NCBI GenBank assembly: GCA_017979445.1
Contig: CM030711.1
Span: 13,227,092 to 13,291,091, forward strand
Source of the DNA: Akebia trifoliata
Taxonomy: Eukaryota; Streptophyta; Magnoliopsida; Ranunculales; Lardizabalaceae
Direction of reading: 5' to 3'
Length of the DNA stretch: 64,000 nt
Shown: in pieces, positions 22,641-34,704 of the stretch
Layout: each line of letters starts with the position of its first letter
Numbering within the stretch: the stretch's first letter is position 1
Notes under the pieces: model-generated
The model's input: the letters and a program-made list of their open reading frames with translations, nothing else
Told to the model about the DNA's origin: nothing
Databases searched by the model: none
Translations under genes and position numbers: made by a program

Positions 22641-25600
22641 CATGGAGAGATGTTTAATCTTGTGGAGAATGAAGAAGAAGTATCATTGTTAATGGTTTGT
22701 CATGTAAAGGAGGAAACCAACAAGAATTTATGGTACTTAGACACAGGTTGCAACAATCATATGTGTGGAAAAAAGTCTACATTCTCTTATTTGGATGAGT
22801 CATTTCGCAATGATGTGAAGTTTGGTGACAATTCTAGAGTCTCATTTATGGGAAAAGGAAGGGTGACAATCCAAACCAAGGGAAATTCTACTCAGACCAT
22901 CTCTAATGTTCTCTTTGTTCCAAACTTGAAGACCAATTTGCTTAGTGTTGGTCAAATGCAAGAAAAAGGATACGAGATCTCTATCAAAGATGGAATATGT
23001 CAAATACAAGATGTGCATATAGGATTAATTGCTCAAGTTAACATGATGACAAATCGTATGTTCCCGTTTTATCTCCACAACACCACTCATTCATGCTTCT
23101 CAACAAAATTGAAGGATGCGGCATGGCTATGGCATTTTCGCTATGGTCACCTAAACTTTGGTGGATTGAAGACTCTACAGTAGAAAAATATGGTAACTGG
23201 TCTTCCTCAAATTACAGCTCACTCTGAAGCTTGTGAAGAATGTGTTGTTAGGAAACAACATTGTAACCAATTTTCACAATAAAATTCATGGAAAGCAAAG
23301 AAGCAATTGGAGCTTGTTCATTCTGACATTTGCGGGCCAATAAATCCATTTTCCAATGGAGGTAAAAGATACCTAATCACTTTCATTGATGATTTTAGCC
23401 AAAAAAACATGGGTATATTTTTTACACGAGAAATTAGAAGCTTTTCCAGTCTTTAAAAATTATAAAGTGCTTGTTGAAAAAGAAGTTGGCAGCCTGATAA
23501 AAGTACTTCGCACTGATCGTGGAGTAGAATATAACTCACATGAATTTGTAAATTTTTGTGAAACCCATGGAATCAAAAGGCAACTTACAACAACTTATAC
23601 GCTTCAACAAAATGGTGTTTGCAAGAGGAAGAATCATATCATTCTGAATATAGTTCGAAGCCTTCTGACAAAACAATATATTGAAAGATTTCTGGTCTAA
23701 AGCAGTCAATTGGAGCATTCATATTTTGAATAGAAATCCCACACTTGTTATTCAAAATATGACACCGGAAGAAGCATGAAGTAGACAAAGGCCATCAGTA
23801 GATCATTTCAGAATTTTTGGGTGTGTTACCTATACCCATATTCCATATCAGAGAAGAAAAAAACTAGATAACAAGGGAAAGAAATGCATTTTTCTTGGCC
23901 TTAGTGCTCAATCAAAAGCTTACAAGCTTTTATTAGTCGCGACGTTATTTTTTATGAAAATCAAACCTGGTCATAGAACGAGAATGATGTTAGAAAATAA
24001 ATTACAACTATTTTTTTATGGAGAAAATGAAGATGAAAGATAGTAGCCAGTAGAGAATGAGCAACAACCAGTTCCAACAGCTATTCAAGAAAAATAGCGA
24101 CCTCAACGTCCTAGAAAAGGACCTACATGGATGACAGATTATGAGGTAACTGAAATTGATCAATCTGAGGACCCACTTACACATTTTGCTCTACTTTCAG
24201 ACTGTGACCCTACCAGTTTTTAATCGACTGTGAAAGAATCAAAATGGCGGAGGGCAATGGAAGAAGAAATTGCAACAATTGAAAAGAATAATACTTGGGA
24301 GTTGACTGAGCTTCCGAGAGGGCACAAGACAATTGGTGTCAAGTGGGTGTACAAGACAAAATTAAAGAAGAGTGGCGAAGTCGACAAGTACAAGGCGTGC
24401 TTAATAGCTAAAGGCTACAGCAAGAGTTTGACATGGATTATAAAGAAGTTTTTGCCCCTATTGCAAGACATGACACCATCAGATTGGTGATTGCTTTAGC
24501 TGCTCAAAATTCATGGCCTATCTTCCAATTGGACGTAAAATCAGCACTCTTGCATGATGACTTATAGGAACAGGTATTTATTGATCAACCTCCTGATTAT
24601 GTGAAGACTGGAAGTGAATATAAGGTGTATAAACTGAAAAAGGCGTTATACGAGCTAAAACAAGCTCCATGAGCTTAGTATAGTTGTATTGAGACCTATT
24701 TTTTGAATGAAGGTTTTAAAAAATGTTCATATGAGTATACACTGTTCATTAAAATTGGTGATGGATGAAAAATGCTCATTGTGTGCTTATATGTGGATGA
24801 TCTTATTTTCACGGGAAATGATAGTGCCATGTTTGATAAATTTAAGAACTCCATGATGGTTAAATTCGACATGTCTGATCTTAGAATGATGCATTATTTT
24901 TTGAGTATTGAAGTAGGGCAATCTGCTAATGGAATTTTTATTTCTCAAAAGAAGTATGTGCAAGAAATTTTAGATAGGTTTCAAATGAAGAATTGCAATT
25001 CTGTTAGTACGCCATCTGAAGTGGGTTTGAAGTTCATCAAAGACTTGAAGGAAAGAGGGTTGACAGCACCCTTTACAAGAAAATTGTGGGAAGCTTGATG
25101 TATATGACTGCCACAAGGCCTGATATTATGCATGTCGTAAGTCTCATACATGGAATGCCCAAAGGAGATGCATCTTTTAGCTACCAAGAGGACTTTTCGA
25201 TACTTGTAAGGAACCATAGAATATGGGTTGTTCTACATGAAGGGTGAAAAGTCAGATTTGTTTAGTTTTACTAACAATGACTATGCAGGTGATCTTGATG
25301 ATAGAAAGAGTACGTCTAGCTATGTATTCATGATGGGTTCAACAACTATTTCATGAAGTTCAAAGAAGCAACCGATTGTCACTTTATCAACAACTGAAGT
25401 AGAGTTTGTTGTTACAACTACATGTGGTTGTCAAGCCATTTGGCTGAGGAAAATTCTTGAGGAGCTGCACTTCAAACAACAAGAATCTACTCTACTTTAT
25501 TGTGATAATAGTTCAACAATTAAACTTTCCAAGAATCTTGTTTTACACGGAAGAAGCAAGCATATTGATGCTAAGTATCATTTCTTAAGAAACCTCACAA

Positions 25601-25737
25601 AAGATGGAGCTATTGATCTTGTTTATTGCAGAAATGAAGACCAAGTTGCTGACATATTTACTAAACCCCTCAAATTACTTGAGTTTAAGAAGTTGAGGAA
25701 GTTACTTGATGTCTGCACTTCGCAAGATCGTGATTAG
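22641..25737 (+). pseudogene. copia-4 pol (protease, integrase, RT, RNase H; decayed)
   Basis: Protease LWYLDTGCNNHMCG (about 22728-22770) looks intact. GAG-pre-integrase LWHFRYGHLNFGG is at about 23130. The integrase core has HSDICGP (about 23320), TDRGVEYNS (about 23515) and NGVCKRKNH, where the catalytic Glu of the usual AERKN reads Lys. A one-base frameshift sits in the run after DDFSQ (about 23400). Reverse transcriptase starts at about 24230 (WRRAMEEEIATIEKN), shifts frame near 24430, and has stops after HDDL, ELKQAP and IGDG. It keeps YVDD (about 24790-24801). RNase H runs to the terminal TAG at about 25735 and keeps STTEVEF, YCDNSS and ADIFTKPLK, with stops at MGSTTIS and near 25245. 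Not functional. Confidence 0.9.
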
Positions 25738-25803
25738 AGGGTGTTTAGCTGTTTATATGTATTAAACTGGGTGTTTAAAAACACATCAGTTTAAGAGAGG
25801 GAT

Positions 25804-26183
25804 TGATGAAAATATCATCACGTGGGCATGTTATTATTAGGAATTTTTTATTCAATTTTCTTTATTGTTGCAAGATTTGGTTTATAGTTATTAACCAGGT
25901 CCATAGGATTTTGTTAGTGATTTTTTGTACGTGTCAAGATCTGTTACGGTCATTAGCATGATCTTTAGTTTTACCCGTTCCATAGGAGGTTACATGTTTA
26001 CTTTTTTGTTTCACATGTTCAAATGAGTGCCTAGTTTAGTGGTAGAACGTTGAGTTGTAATGCTTATATATAGGCTGCTTAGTTGATGCAATGATGTGAC
26101 AAGAGAATTCAACATTTTCTCTCTCATCTTTTAATAGTTCTTTCCTCTACTTACACATATATAAAAGATAATTTTTTTTATCA
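25804..26183 (+). mobile_element. copia-4 3' LTR (380 bp)
   Basis: TGATGAAAATATCATCACG ... TTTTATCA, followed by ATTAT (26184-26188). This is the uninterrupted version of the 5' LTR. Confidence 0.95.
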
Positions 26184-26188
26184 ATTAT

Positions 26189-27034
26189 TTGGATTTAAGT
26201 TGATTAGTATAATTAGGGGAAAATGGAAGTTACTTAGGTTGATTAGTATTTTTTTTTTTTAATAGAAAATTGAGAGATAATAATGAAAGATTAATAGATA
26301 ATTGGAGAAAATGGCTGGGAATGTGAATGCAGATTAATGGGTTGGGAGGTGATCAGAGGAAATTTCAAGTGGATAAAGTTGCAATTCCAGAGAAGCTTTG
26401 GCGTTGGCAATCGGGTGAACAATTGGAGAGTGGTACCCCGTCGGCTTCAATACTAGCGACAATGATTGTGGTAATCTATGCTTCCTATTGTCCTTCTGCT
26501 TTACCCTCCAATTTCATCACGTTATGTTTCTTGCAAACTATCATTACTTAGTTTTTAGTTTTAATTTGCTTCTAATTTAATCTATTTTCCTACTCATTTA
26601 GTTGCTGTATTTTGTGGTTCACATTCATCACAAAAACAAAGAAATAAAAAAAAATTAAGAATTAAAAAAGTGAGAGTAGAGATGGATTTGTGACTTTTAT
26701 GTTGTTCAATGAATTGGTGGGTGTTTTTTTAGTTTTCGAGCTAATTAAATATTTAGAGGGGTTTATATGTTGAAAATTGATTCATTAATTTTTCTTGAAA
26801 GAGGCTTGCCTAAAAAAATTAATTTATACTGCAAGGTTTTTGAAGCATCCTCAAGATTTTGTTGATAATTAGAGCCCCTTCTTTCAAAGATGGGATAAGA
26901 TGGTGATGTCACATGCCTAGATAATTTGCCTTGTTTATATTGATTTTTTTTCTTTTGTCATTCTTTGTAGCAAGTTCTGACTTTACAACAAGGGGCGGTT
27001 CATGGGATATATGTAAAAACACTGGTTTTTCAAT
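26189..27034. other. Noncoding spacer, no gene recognised
   Basis: T-rich. A short open stretch at 26327-26551 has no recognisable domain and is followed by ordinary intergenic sequence. Confidence 0.5.
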
Positions 27035-27319
27035 ATATGAGTTAGAGGTTTTGGATTGAACTGATTTTTTGTGAGGATGGTCATTATGATGAGAAGATCA
27101 TCCTCACAAAAAATCAGCTCAATCTGAAACTTCTAAATCAATCAAAAGTGATTTACAAATTATTGGCAAAATTTGGCAAAAAATCGACGGTCCACATTCT
27201 AAATCACTTTTAATGGGGTTAAAAGTTTGGACTGATTTTTTTTTTTTTTTTGATGATCTTCCCATCATAAAGGTCATCCTCACAAAAAATCAGTTCAAAC
27301 CGAAACTTCTAACCCATAT
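27035..27319. mobile_element. MITE of the ATATGGGTT palindromic family (copy 1)
   Basis: The left end ATATGAGTTAGAGGTTTTGG and the right end, read inward as ATATGGGTTAGAAGTTTCGG, form inverted repeats that extend through ACTGATTTTTTGTGAGGATG. An inner palindrome GATCATCCTCACAAAAAATCAG is also present. It shares its ends and internal GTGAGGATGATCT blocks with 39431-39700. Superfamily not assigned. Confidence 0.65.
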
Positions 27320-28490
27320 TTTGAAAATTTATTAATGTTACCTTATTTTTTACATATGTTTTTTCATATGTCCGTTGATCCGTTCCCTTACAACAATTGC
27401 TTTTATCTCTTGGTCAGCAACAATCAACCCAATAAGTTAGGGTGTATCTGCTACGTATTAGTTTTTTTCTTAACATGTTGGTCTTGGTTCCATATAGTTT
27501 TCCTTAATGCTTTTGGTTTGGTCTTTTTCTTCCCCTATAAATAGTTGTGATTACAAAAAGTTAGCGAGTGGTATTATAAAAATGTGTGAAGGGATTGCCA
27601 CTTAAGATTGAAAGATCTTTTATGGTTTATGCATTTTGATATTGGTCTTTATGTATCCTTGTGTATAATCCGAGGCAGTCACATCTATTATTTTGAAGGA
27701 CTAGATACTGATGATTCCGATTCAAACCACGTTATTTTCTGTTTAATTGATGCATATAATGGATTATATCCATCTCTACTTGAATAATATTGGGTTCCCG
27801 AGATTGATTTTATTGATGAAAATGTAACTTGCAATATTACTCTTGACTTCTTTTTTCTTTTTTTGGAGTTTCCATATAGGGTACCCTTAGTGCATTCATA
27901 TCCTAGCTAGAGCTATAAATCATATTGTTTACGATGTTAATTATTTCCATGTTCTTAACTATTTCTTGCTTGTTCTGCCACATTCTATATTGTGAGTCCT
28001 ATGATGAATTCCACAAGTAAAAAAACTTGGATTATTGTTATTTTGTTTTCCACATGACTCCAATACTTAATATACTCTATCGTCCGCATTTATATATGAT
28101 TTAATTGAACAAGTGCCTTCTTTTTTCTACTCTCTAATGTATCGTCTGCATTTAATTGATTGTTTTTTTTTTTTTTTTTCCATAATTTTTTTGTTTGTTC
28201 CTTTACAATTATTTTGTAATTTCAATCATATTTTGAAAGATATTGTGATCATAGTTTACGTAATTGGTTCCTAAGCTATGTCGAAAAAACACACAACAGT
28301 ATTTTTAACATACATTGTGTAAACTAGCACAAGATAAAATAATTACGAAAAAGAAAATAATTTCTAAAAAATATTACAAACAAAAACTATTTTTGGAACG
28401 AAACGTGGATAATACAGCATTTAGATAACGCAAAAACAACTACTTAACAAGGCAAAGTAAACCTAATAACATTTAAAAAAAAAACTAATA
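27320..28490. other. Noncoding spacer, no gene recognised
   Basis: T-rich intergenic sequence with homopolymer T runs (for example about 28165-28182). Nothing supported. Confidence 0.5.
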
Positions 28491-28499
28491 AAAACTACT

Positions 28500-29090
28500 A
28501 ATGACAACATCTAATCTCTTTGAGATCTGTTTTTAGCAGTGGTTGTCTTGAATTCTCTCACTCTCTCATTTTGTTCAGCTTCATCGAGTCGTCGTTCTAA
28601 AGTCTTCTATCCTCTATACAACTTACCCATTTTCTTGAATTTTTTTGTAAATGCCTTCTACAGGGATCGTGGTTTGACCTCATCTAAAAAGAATGTGTCA
28701 TCAAAATCTAGACTAGACGATCTAGTTTGCTCGCTCTAACCTTGTCAAATTCTTGTTATGGGCACTCATAATCATGAGGGCTTCCGTGCTCCTCAAAATG
28801 CTCTACTATCGGTTGCCATAAACCTAGGCCACACTTTGCGAAGGACAATGCACCATTGAATTCTGAAAGTTGGACCATCTTCCCTTGGGGTGCTAACACT
28901 GCCATTGGTACTCTCATTCGCCTCTTAAGAATCTGATAGACTAAGTGTGGAAAAACTAGCGAACAACCCTTTTTCGACTTGACGTAGACATTGATCAGAA
29001 TTTCTAATATGAGTCGGGACAAGCAAAAAGTTAGATCCTTATTTTGGATCGCGTACATGATGTACATGTGCTTTCCAAAAAACAAAATTT
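28500..29090 (-). pseudogene. Fragment of a plant transposon protein-like domain
   Basis: A minus-strand frame (29085-28756) reads through INVYVKSKKGCSLVFPHLVY and QILKRRMRVPM. This resembles the segment of the so-called putative plant transposon protein domain that has KSGSLFFPSLIT and a following RARVP. After the stop near 28756, the sequence toward 28500 still reads as a charged, coiled-coil-like tail (KTLERRLDEAEQNERVREF) with interrupted frame. It lies directly downstream of a gypsy RNase H fragment on the same strand, so it may belong to the same decayed element. Family assignment is from memory of the motif and is moderate. Confidence 0.45.
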
Positions 29091-29099
29091 TGTTCTACG

Positions 29100-29547
29100 T
29101 CCCCAAAATTTTGAAACTGGCAATTGACCTGTAATTAGTAGTTGATAATGTTAGCATACCATGGAATGTTAAAATTGGAGATTTACATAAATTGCTCATC
29201 AAGAAACGATTTAGAAATGGGTAAAGATTCCTCAGACAACTCAATAGCAATCCTAGATAGGTGATCATCTACAACATTTTCTTCACCTTTTTTGTCTCAA
29301 ATTTTAACATTAAACTCTTACAAGTACAAAATCCAACGGATTAACCTGTTTTAGTATCTTTCTTAGACAGAAGGTACTTCAAAGTAGCATGATTTATGTA
29401 AATCATGACTTTCGATCATATTAGGTAGGGGTGGAATTTATCAACGGCATAGACCACTACTAACATTTCTTTCCCTGTTATAAAGTAGTTATGCTGAGCA
29501 TCACTAAGGGTTTTACTGGTGTACTAGATGTTGCCTTTGCGGTAAAC
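29100..29547 (-). pseudogene. Ty3/gypsy RNase H fragment
   Basis: Minus-strand translation across frames gives YTSKTLSDAQHNYFITGKE, then LVVVYAVDKFHPYL, HATLKYLLSKKD, RLIRWILYL, and KKGEENVVDDHLSRI. It ends DEQFM and IPWYANIINY. This is the RNase H to integrase-linker part of Athila/Tat-type gypsy pol. There are at least four stops and one frameshift. It is cut at about 29547, where plus-strand copia sequence begins. Confidence 0.8.
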
Positions 29548-30143
29548 AAAGTTTGTCAGTTTATGCATTAACCGTCTGAAGAACATTGGATTGCAATGAA
29601 ACAAATTTTGCATTATTTAAAACATACAATCAAATTTAGTTTTTCATTGAATCGAGGGACAATATCTACTATATTTGTTTTCTCCGATACCGATTGGGCG
29701 AGTTCCCCAATTGATCAAAAATCCACAAGCAGCTACGCCATATTTTTGGGTCCAAACCTTATCTCATGGGGTTCAAGAAAACTATTGCTCGTTCAAGTAC
29801 CGATGCCAAATATCTAGCAATCATGAATGTTGCTACTGAAGTAACTTGGCTTAGTCACTCTTGTACGAACTTGATGTCCATCTTACAAAGCCACGTACTC
29901 TATGGTGTGACAACATTGGTGCAACTTACCTAACAGCCCAGTATTTCATGCTAGAACAAAGCATGTGGAAATCGATTTCTATTTTGTCATAGATAAGGTA
30001 GCCAAAAATGATCTTATTGTTCGCTTTCTTTCCTCCAAGGATCTAGTTTCAGATGCCCTTACAAAAGCTCTTCCATTGGCGTGATTTAATATGTTAAGAC
30101 TCAAACTCAACGCGCGCGAGATCCCATTGTGTTTGCGGGGGCA
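29548..30143 (+). pseudogene. Ty1/copia RNase H, 3' end of pol (fragment)
   Basis: From about 29560 it reads MHXPSEEHWIAMKQILHYLK, then FSDTDWASSPIDQKSTS, SSYAIFLGPNLISWGSRK (29596-29817). The frame shifts, then continues with TKHVEIDFYFV, LIVRFLSSKDLVSDALTKAL and ends near 30084. The polypurine tract TTGCGGGGGCA (30133-30143) precedes an LTR. The upstream pol is missing, replaced by the gypsy fragment. Confidence 0.8.
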
Positions 30144-30430
30144 TGTTAAAGAACTTACTACTACATCTAATCCACTTGATCATTTTGGTTAGCTTTATCC
30201 TCAATAGTACTAACCCATGTTTGTAAAACAGTTTCCTGAACTGTACACACTTTCTCCACTTTCATAGATCATGGTTTTCAAGAAAAACCATCATAACTAC
30301 TTGTATTTGTCTCATATAACTAACATCATATAAATAAATATATTCCCACTCACATACAGGAGTGTGGAGAATTACAGTTGAAAAATCCTCTTGTATTTTG
30401 TTAAAGGTTGAAGATGGAGAATTTTGGTCA
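30144..30430 (+). mobile_element. 3' LTR of the copia fragment (right end approximate)
   Basis: Starts TGTTAAAGAAC right after a polypurine tract and contains a CATATAAATAAATA box (about 30328). No partner LTR is in the window, so the right border is a guess. Confidence 0.55.
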
Positions 30431-31559
30431 TTTTCTACTGGTTTCTCACAAAATATTGTAGTAAAGGGGGCATGCCATCTTTATGGAAACACGAGACTCA
30501 AATATTTAGAGTACCTCTAAACATAAGGCAGAGGAGAGAGAAAAAAACATAGGCTTCCAAGGATCTATATTATCATATGTAGGAATCTCTTTCATCCCAG
30601 TTGTTCACTTGATGTCAAATTATGAAAGAAATATAATTGCCTATTTATGTTTTTGAAGTTAAAACCATAATTTTTTATTCTAAAAACCAAAATCAATCAC
30701 CTTCAAGTTTTATTTCTTTAGGTAAAGGGTTAATTTATTGTTTGTCTCTTTTTGTACTTTGTATCTGATGTTTTTGTAATTTTTGTTTTGAGTACCAAGT
30801 GTTTGATGATTTTACTATGTGAAAGCAGAGTTTATATTTATTATTTTTGCAATTGGTCTTATATTGTTGAAGTAGTTGGGAATTATTATTGTTCTTACGA
30901 TGTTGTCTATAATTCGATTCCATGTTTTGATGATTTATTTCATCTCTGGTGATTCATTTTTACTTGATTTTGAGATTTTGTTTCGTAGATCTGAATTTCT
31001 AAGTATTTTTTTGCTTTTCTTATTGATCGGAGCAGAAATTAGTGTTTTTTATGTTTAATCTTATTGTGTTTTTTGGTGTTAGATGAGAAGCCCTGGCAGC
31101 ATTGTAGGTTTTGATGTTTTTGATTGAGTGTATCATTTGATTTTATTTTGTGATAAATTATAGAGAGAACTCAAGGTTTTGAGCTTCGATGTTTGTGGAT
31201 TAATTTTAGTTTCTACTGTTATTTTTTTTCCTTTAATTAATACTATATAATGTTGTTCTGAAAGTGCAAATCATCAGTCTGTTATTTTGATTATTGATGA
31301 GTTTTTGTAGATTATCGGGGTTTAGGATATTAGATTTTAGTTGATTAGTTGTGGAGATAATTGGACTTGAAAGGAAGTATAATGAGAATGAAGGGGGGCT
31401 TAGAATTATTTGCTTTTTGTATCTCTTTAATTAGGATTCAGGATTGTGTAGAGCATGGTTTAAGGGATAGGATTTTGAGACCAGATTATCCAGTGCCAAT
31501 CCCGAGTCGATTTGGCTGTTATGGAAATCCCAATTCGACCCCAAAGTGACAAAGTCAAC
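30431..31559. other. T-rich noncoding sequence
   Basis: Intron- or UTR-like composition; the open stretch at 31361-31549 has no recognisable domain. No gene can be supported. Confidence 0.4.
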
Positions 31560-32165
31560 AACGAATCAAACATGCGTGAATTAGATCTATTTGAATATGA
31601 CTTGAATCAGTATCAATTTAAAAGGCTGAATCAAAACTGAGTTAGACAAAGTCAAGTAGAATCAGTTTGATTCAGGCTGATCTGAACTGTCCCCCGTGCA
31701 CCATGAGTGTTTTTACTTGTATATAAGTACGAGGAAAGATAAAACAGAAAATCATTTGATGAGTTGGGTAGAAAAGTATAAATCAGATCCTTATGTGTTT
31801 TGCAGCGTGAGTAGGATGGATAAGAATAAGCCTTATACTCCCCCTAAACTTGGTGCTTGAATGTCTGAAACGCCCAACTTGCTAGCTAACTGGATAAATT
31901 GATCCATTCTTAGAGCCTTAGTGAAGACATTGGGTTGTTGTTGAGTAGAAGGAACATTATTTGTTTGTTCGTATGGACCCTACTTGAAGCTTTTCATGTA
32001 CTAGATGATAGTTGATTTTTATATGTTTCGTTCGTTTATGGATGAATAGATTGGCTGCTATATGAAGGAAAACTTGATTGTCCCAAAATATAAGTAGCAA
32101 GATGCTTTAAAACAACATCAAGATCCCGTAGAAAGTATTGCAGCCAAGTAATTTCACATGTGTGT
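31560..32165 (-). mobile_element. 3' end of another Ty1/copia element (RNase H tail and LTR)
   Basis: Minus strand, in three frames: EITWLQYFLRDLDV, then FLHIAANLFIHKRTKHIKI and VHEKLQVGSIRT, then QQQPNVFTKALRMDQFIQLA and SKLGVSDIQAPSLGGV. These are the last RNase H residues of copia pol. The polypurine tract TTTAGGGGGAG (about 31838-31848) is followed by an LTR-like start TATAAGGCTTATTC. The LTR end toward 31560 is uncertain. The upstream part is lost at about 32165 next to a GT/G-rich tract. Confidence 0.7.
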
Positions 32166-32194
32166 GTGTGGAGAGGGGGGAGGGGGGAGGGTTT

Positions 32195-32407
32195 GTCAAC
32201 TTGGTTAAAAGAAGTTGTAATTCTCATTAAGTATTGCATAGAATTTAGAGAGAATATATACACAAGTCTATAAAATTAAAAAAATTAATTCCAACGATAT
32301 TTTGCACCATTAAAACATGAGTTCTGTGATATCTAGGATGGCATCTGTGTTCCCTTTTTCTTTTTTTTATAAGTATGACCTCTTGTTTTCATGCCTTTGA
32401 AGATTCT
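32195..32407. repeat. Direct repeat, copy 1 (213 bp)
   Basis: Begins GTCAACTTGGTTAAAAG and runs to GCCTTTGAAGATTCT. It matches 32767-32975 along its whole length with scattered differences. Both copies follow a GT-rich microsatellite. Confidence 0.75.
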
Positions 32408-32766
32408 ACTATTTATTTACTTTCAAAGCCCCCATAAGATCACAAAAAGGGTGAAATTTCCTAATGACCACCACTCTAGAGGAAAAATACATTAGTTTAC
32501 CAACTATGATTAGATCTGAAATTGACATGGGAAGAGTGTAACAAATTGTAAATTGACTAAAGGAGGAATCCTAAACAACTCTAGCTATCACAATAAAACA
32601 AGACATGATTAATATAGGACTGGTGACTCATTGAACAGCTTGCCCAATTCTTAGTTTTTCAAAAGAAGAACTATATCCTAGAGCCTTTTCAATAGTCCTC
32701 TGCACTACAAATTGGTCTTGTTTCTCGTTTTTTTTTACAATTGCGTGTGCGCGTGCTTGTGTGTGT

Positions 32767-32975
32767 GTCAACTTGGTTAAAAGTTGTAATTTTCATTAAA
32801 CATAGCATTTAGAGCGTATATACACAGTTCTAAAAAAATAAAAATTTAATTTCAACAATATTTTGGACCATTAAAAGATGACTTCTGGGATATTTAGGAT
32901 GACATATGTCTTCCCTTTTTTCTTTTTCTTTTTTGATAAGTATGACCTCTATCTTTATGCCTTTCAACGTATTCT
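32767..32975. repeat. Direct repeat, copy 2 (209 bp)
   Basis: Second copy of 32195-32407, about 570 bp downstream, in the same orientation. Confidence 0.75.
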
Positions 32976-34508
32976 GTTGTTCCTCCATCCAATTATACAT
33001 AAAGCAATGCTTCTGTTATTGTGTGTTCATATCCAATCTCACCACCTCAATCCACATTCTGTTGGGTCTTCATCATACTCAGTGTAGTATATGTCATACC
33101 TAGAATCTTGTGAATGTATGCCTTCGATACTGAAGTATTGGTTTTTGTTATGTAAATTGTAAAATGAGGAATTAGTTCTTCGGCTTTTTTTTTTTTAATC
33201 TTGTGAACCATAATTCAGAGATTCTATAGTTTTGCATTGGTTATATATGTAGTGTGTATTATAGGCAGGGATTAAGTATATATATTGGTGTTCATCTAAA
33301 GCAGAATTTATTTAGCCACCCAAATAAAAGGTGAATCTCCCATGTTCTGTTTTGCCTAGAAAAGGTGAATCTGGGACAATGCATTGGTATTGAACTTCTT
33401 TTTTAAATCGTTCTTCCTAATGACTTGTAGTCACTTTAAATGATCAACTTTATTTTTAGCCCTAAACCTAAATTAAATAATAATCATAATCTATGCTGTT
33501 AACAAAAACATGATTTTCTAATATAAAATAAATTAATTATTTGACATTTTGTTTTATTTAATTATTTGAATGCTTTGAAGTTTTGTAATAGAAATTTGAC
33601 ACTGATATTAATATGAAACCATCCATGTAAGGCATTTATGTTTCAAATCATGGCATTATAATGTTTTTGTTGTAGCGAGTTCTTTGTTTTATCATACTTA
33701 TTTAGTCATATCTTGGAGTTGCTTCCCCAGATATGATCTAGATTATGTTTCTTGCTTGGATTATTTTATTGCTTTTGTTGTCGAAGTATGGATTGGATGA
33801 TTGTTGATCATGTTGTGCACAAATTATTATGTCTACAGAGGCAAACCGTGAATCAAGGAATCAATTTTTTGAAGTGATTTCCCTTGTGGTAAGTCAGCAA
33901 GTTTCTAATTTTTGCTTTGTTTGAAAAAAAAAAATTCTACTTCCATGCATTAATAAAGAAATATTATTTTGCTTTAATTTTAACCCTTTTTTTTTTGTTA
34001 CAAAATGTTTAAGTTATTTGCATCTTATTCAAAAATGAATTTTAAATGATTAAACCACATTTTTGTATTCATCTTCTCATGGTTTCAGTCTTGAGGTGTG
34101 CTTTGACCATTTAAAAAAGCAATACAGCTCTATTGATTCAGTATAAGATAATTTAGACAATAACAAACCATATTGACTGGTTCTAAGAGAACGTAAGGAA
34201 ACCTTGATATCTTGTTGTGGGCAACTTTGAGATTAAGTCAAAAAGAACTGGAGCACTGGAGTTGGAGTTGAGCTGTGGTCTTGGTCATCGGGCTCAACCC
34301 ATAAGGTGGCAAGATATGTTTGCTCACCTTTCTTTAGCTCTTTCTTGAGTTGTAAGACTCAGATTATTTTACCTTTTTTTCTTTTTCTGTGGAAATATCC
34401 AATTGTATATGATATTCAGGGGAATATCCAAATTATCTTCTTTGACTCTCTTATTAGGTTCACTGAAAATACAGAATAAATTAACATCAATCTTAATATA
34501 TATGTATA
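32976..34508. other. Noncoding spacer, no gene recognised
   Basis: T-rich. One splice-flanked open stretch (about 33837-33889) is too short to support a gene. Confidence 0.4.
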
Positions 34509-34509
34509 T

Positions 34510-34704
34510 ATATATAGAGTCGTGCTGGGGTGACACAGGATTTACTGTGATTCTCACAATTCTGGCGTGGACATGCATACATAACCGTAGATGATTTTAA
34601 CCGTATCGCAAGGAAACACATCTATGGTTATGTGCACATCCCACGTCAGACTTGTGAGAATCGCAGTAAATACCCTGTGTCATTCCAGCATTTTCCTAAT
34701 ATAT
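34510..34704. mobile_element. Hairpin MITE (two arms of about 72 nt)
   Basis: The left arm TGCTGGGGTGACACAGGATT (from 34523) pairs with the right arm that ends ACCCTGTGTCATTCCAGCA (34690). The pairing runs through CTGTGATTCTCACAA and CATAACCGTAGATG with roughly 80-85 percent identity and a short loop near 34605. The flanks are TA-rich. No coding capacity. Confidence 0.7.

Larger units (their letters stand above)
20058..26183 (+). mobile_element. copia-4: Tnt1-like Ty1/copia element with a hAT insertion in its 5' LTR
   Basis: Flanked by ATTAT (20053-20057 and 26184-26188). The LTRs start TGATGAAAATATCATC and end TTATCA. The 5' LTR is 1126 bp because it contains a 704-bp hAT-like element and an expanded AC/AT microsatellite; the 3' LTR is 380 bp. 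Primer site, gag, pol and a polypurine tract (about 25790-25803) are all present. Confidence 0.95.

Noticed and set aside
26311..26551. Open stretch with a possible donor site, host-gene exon candidate
   Set aside because: The first ATG frame stops after a few codons, the longer frame has no recognisable motif, and no partner exon was found.
33837..33889. Splice-flanked open 51-bp segment (CTACAG ... GTAAGT)
   Set aside because: Too short and isolated; AG and GTAAG motifs are frequent by chance in T-rich DNA.
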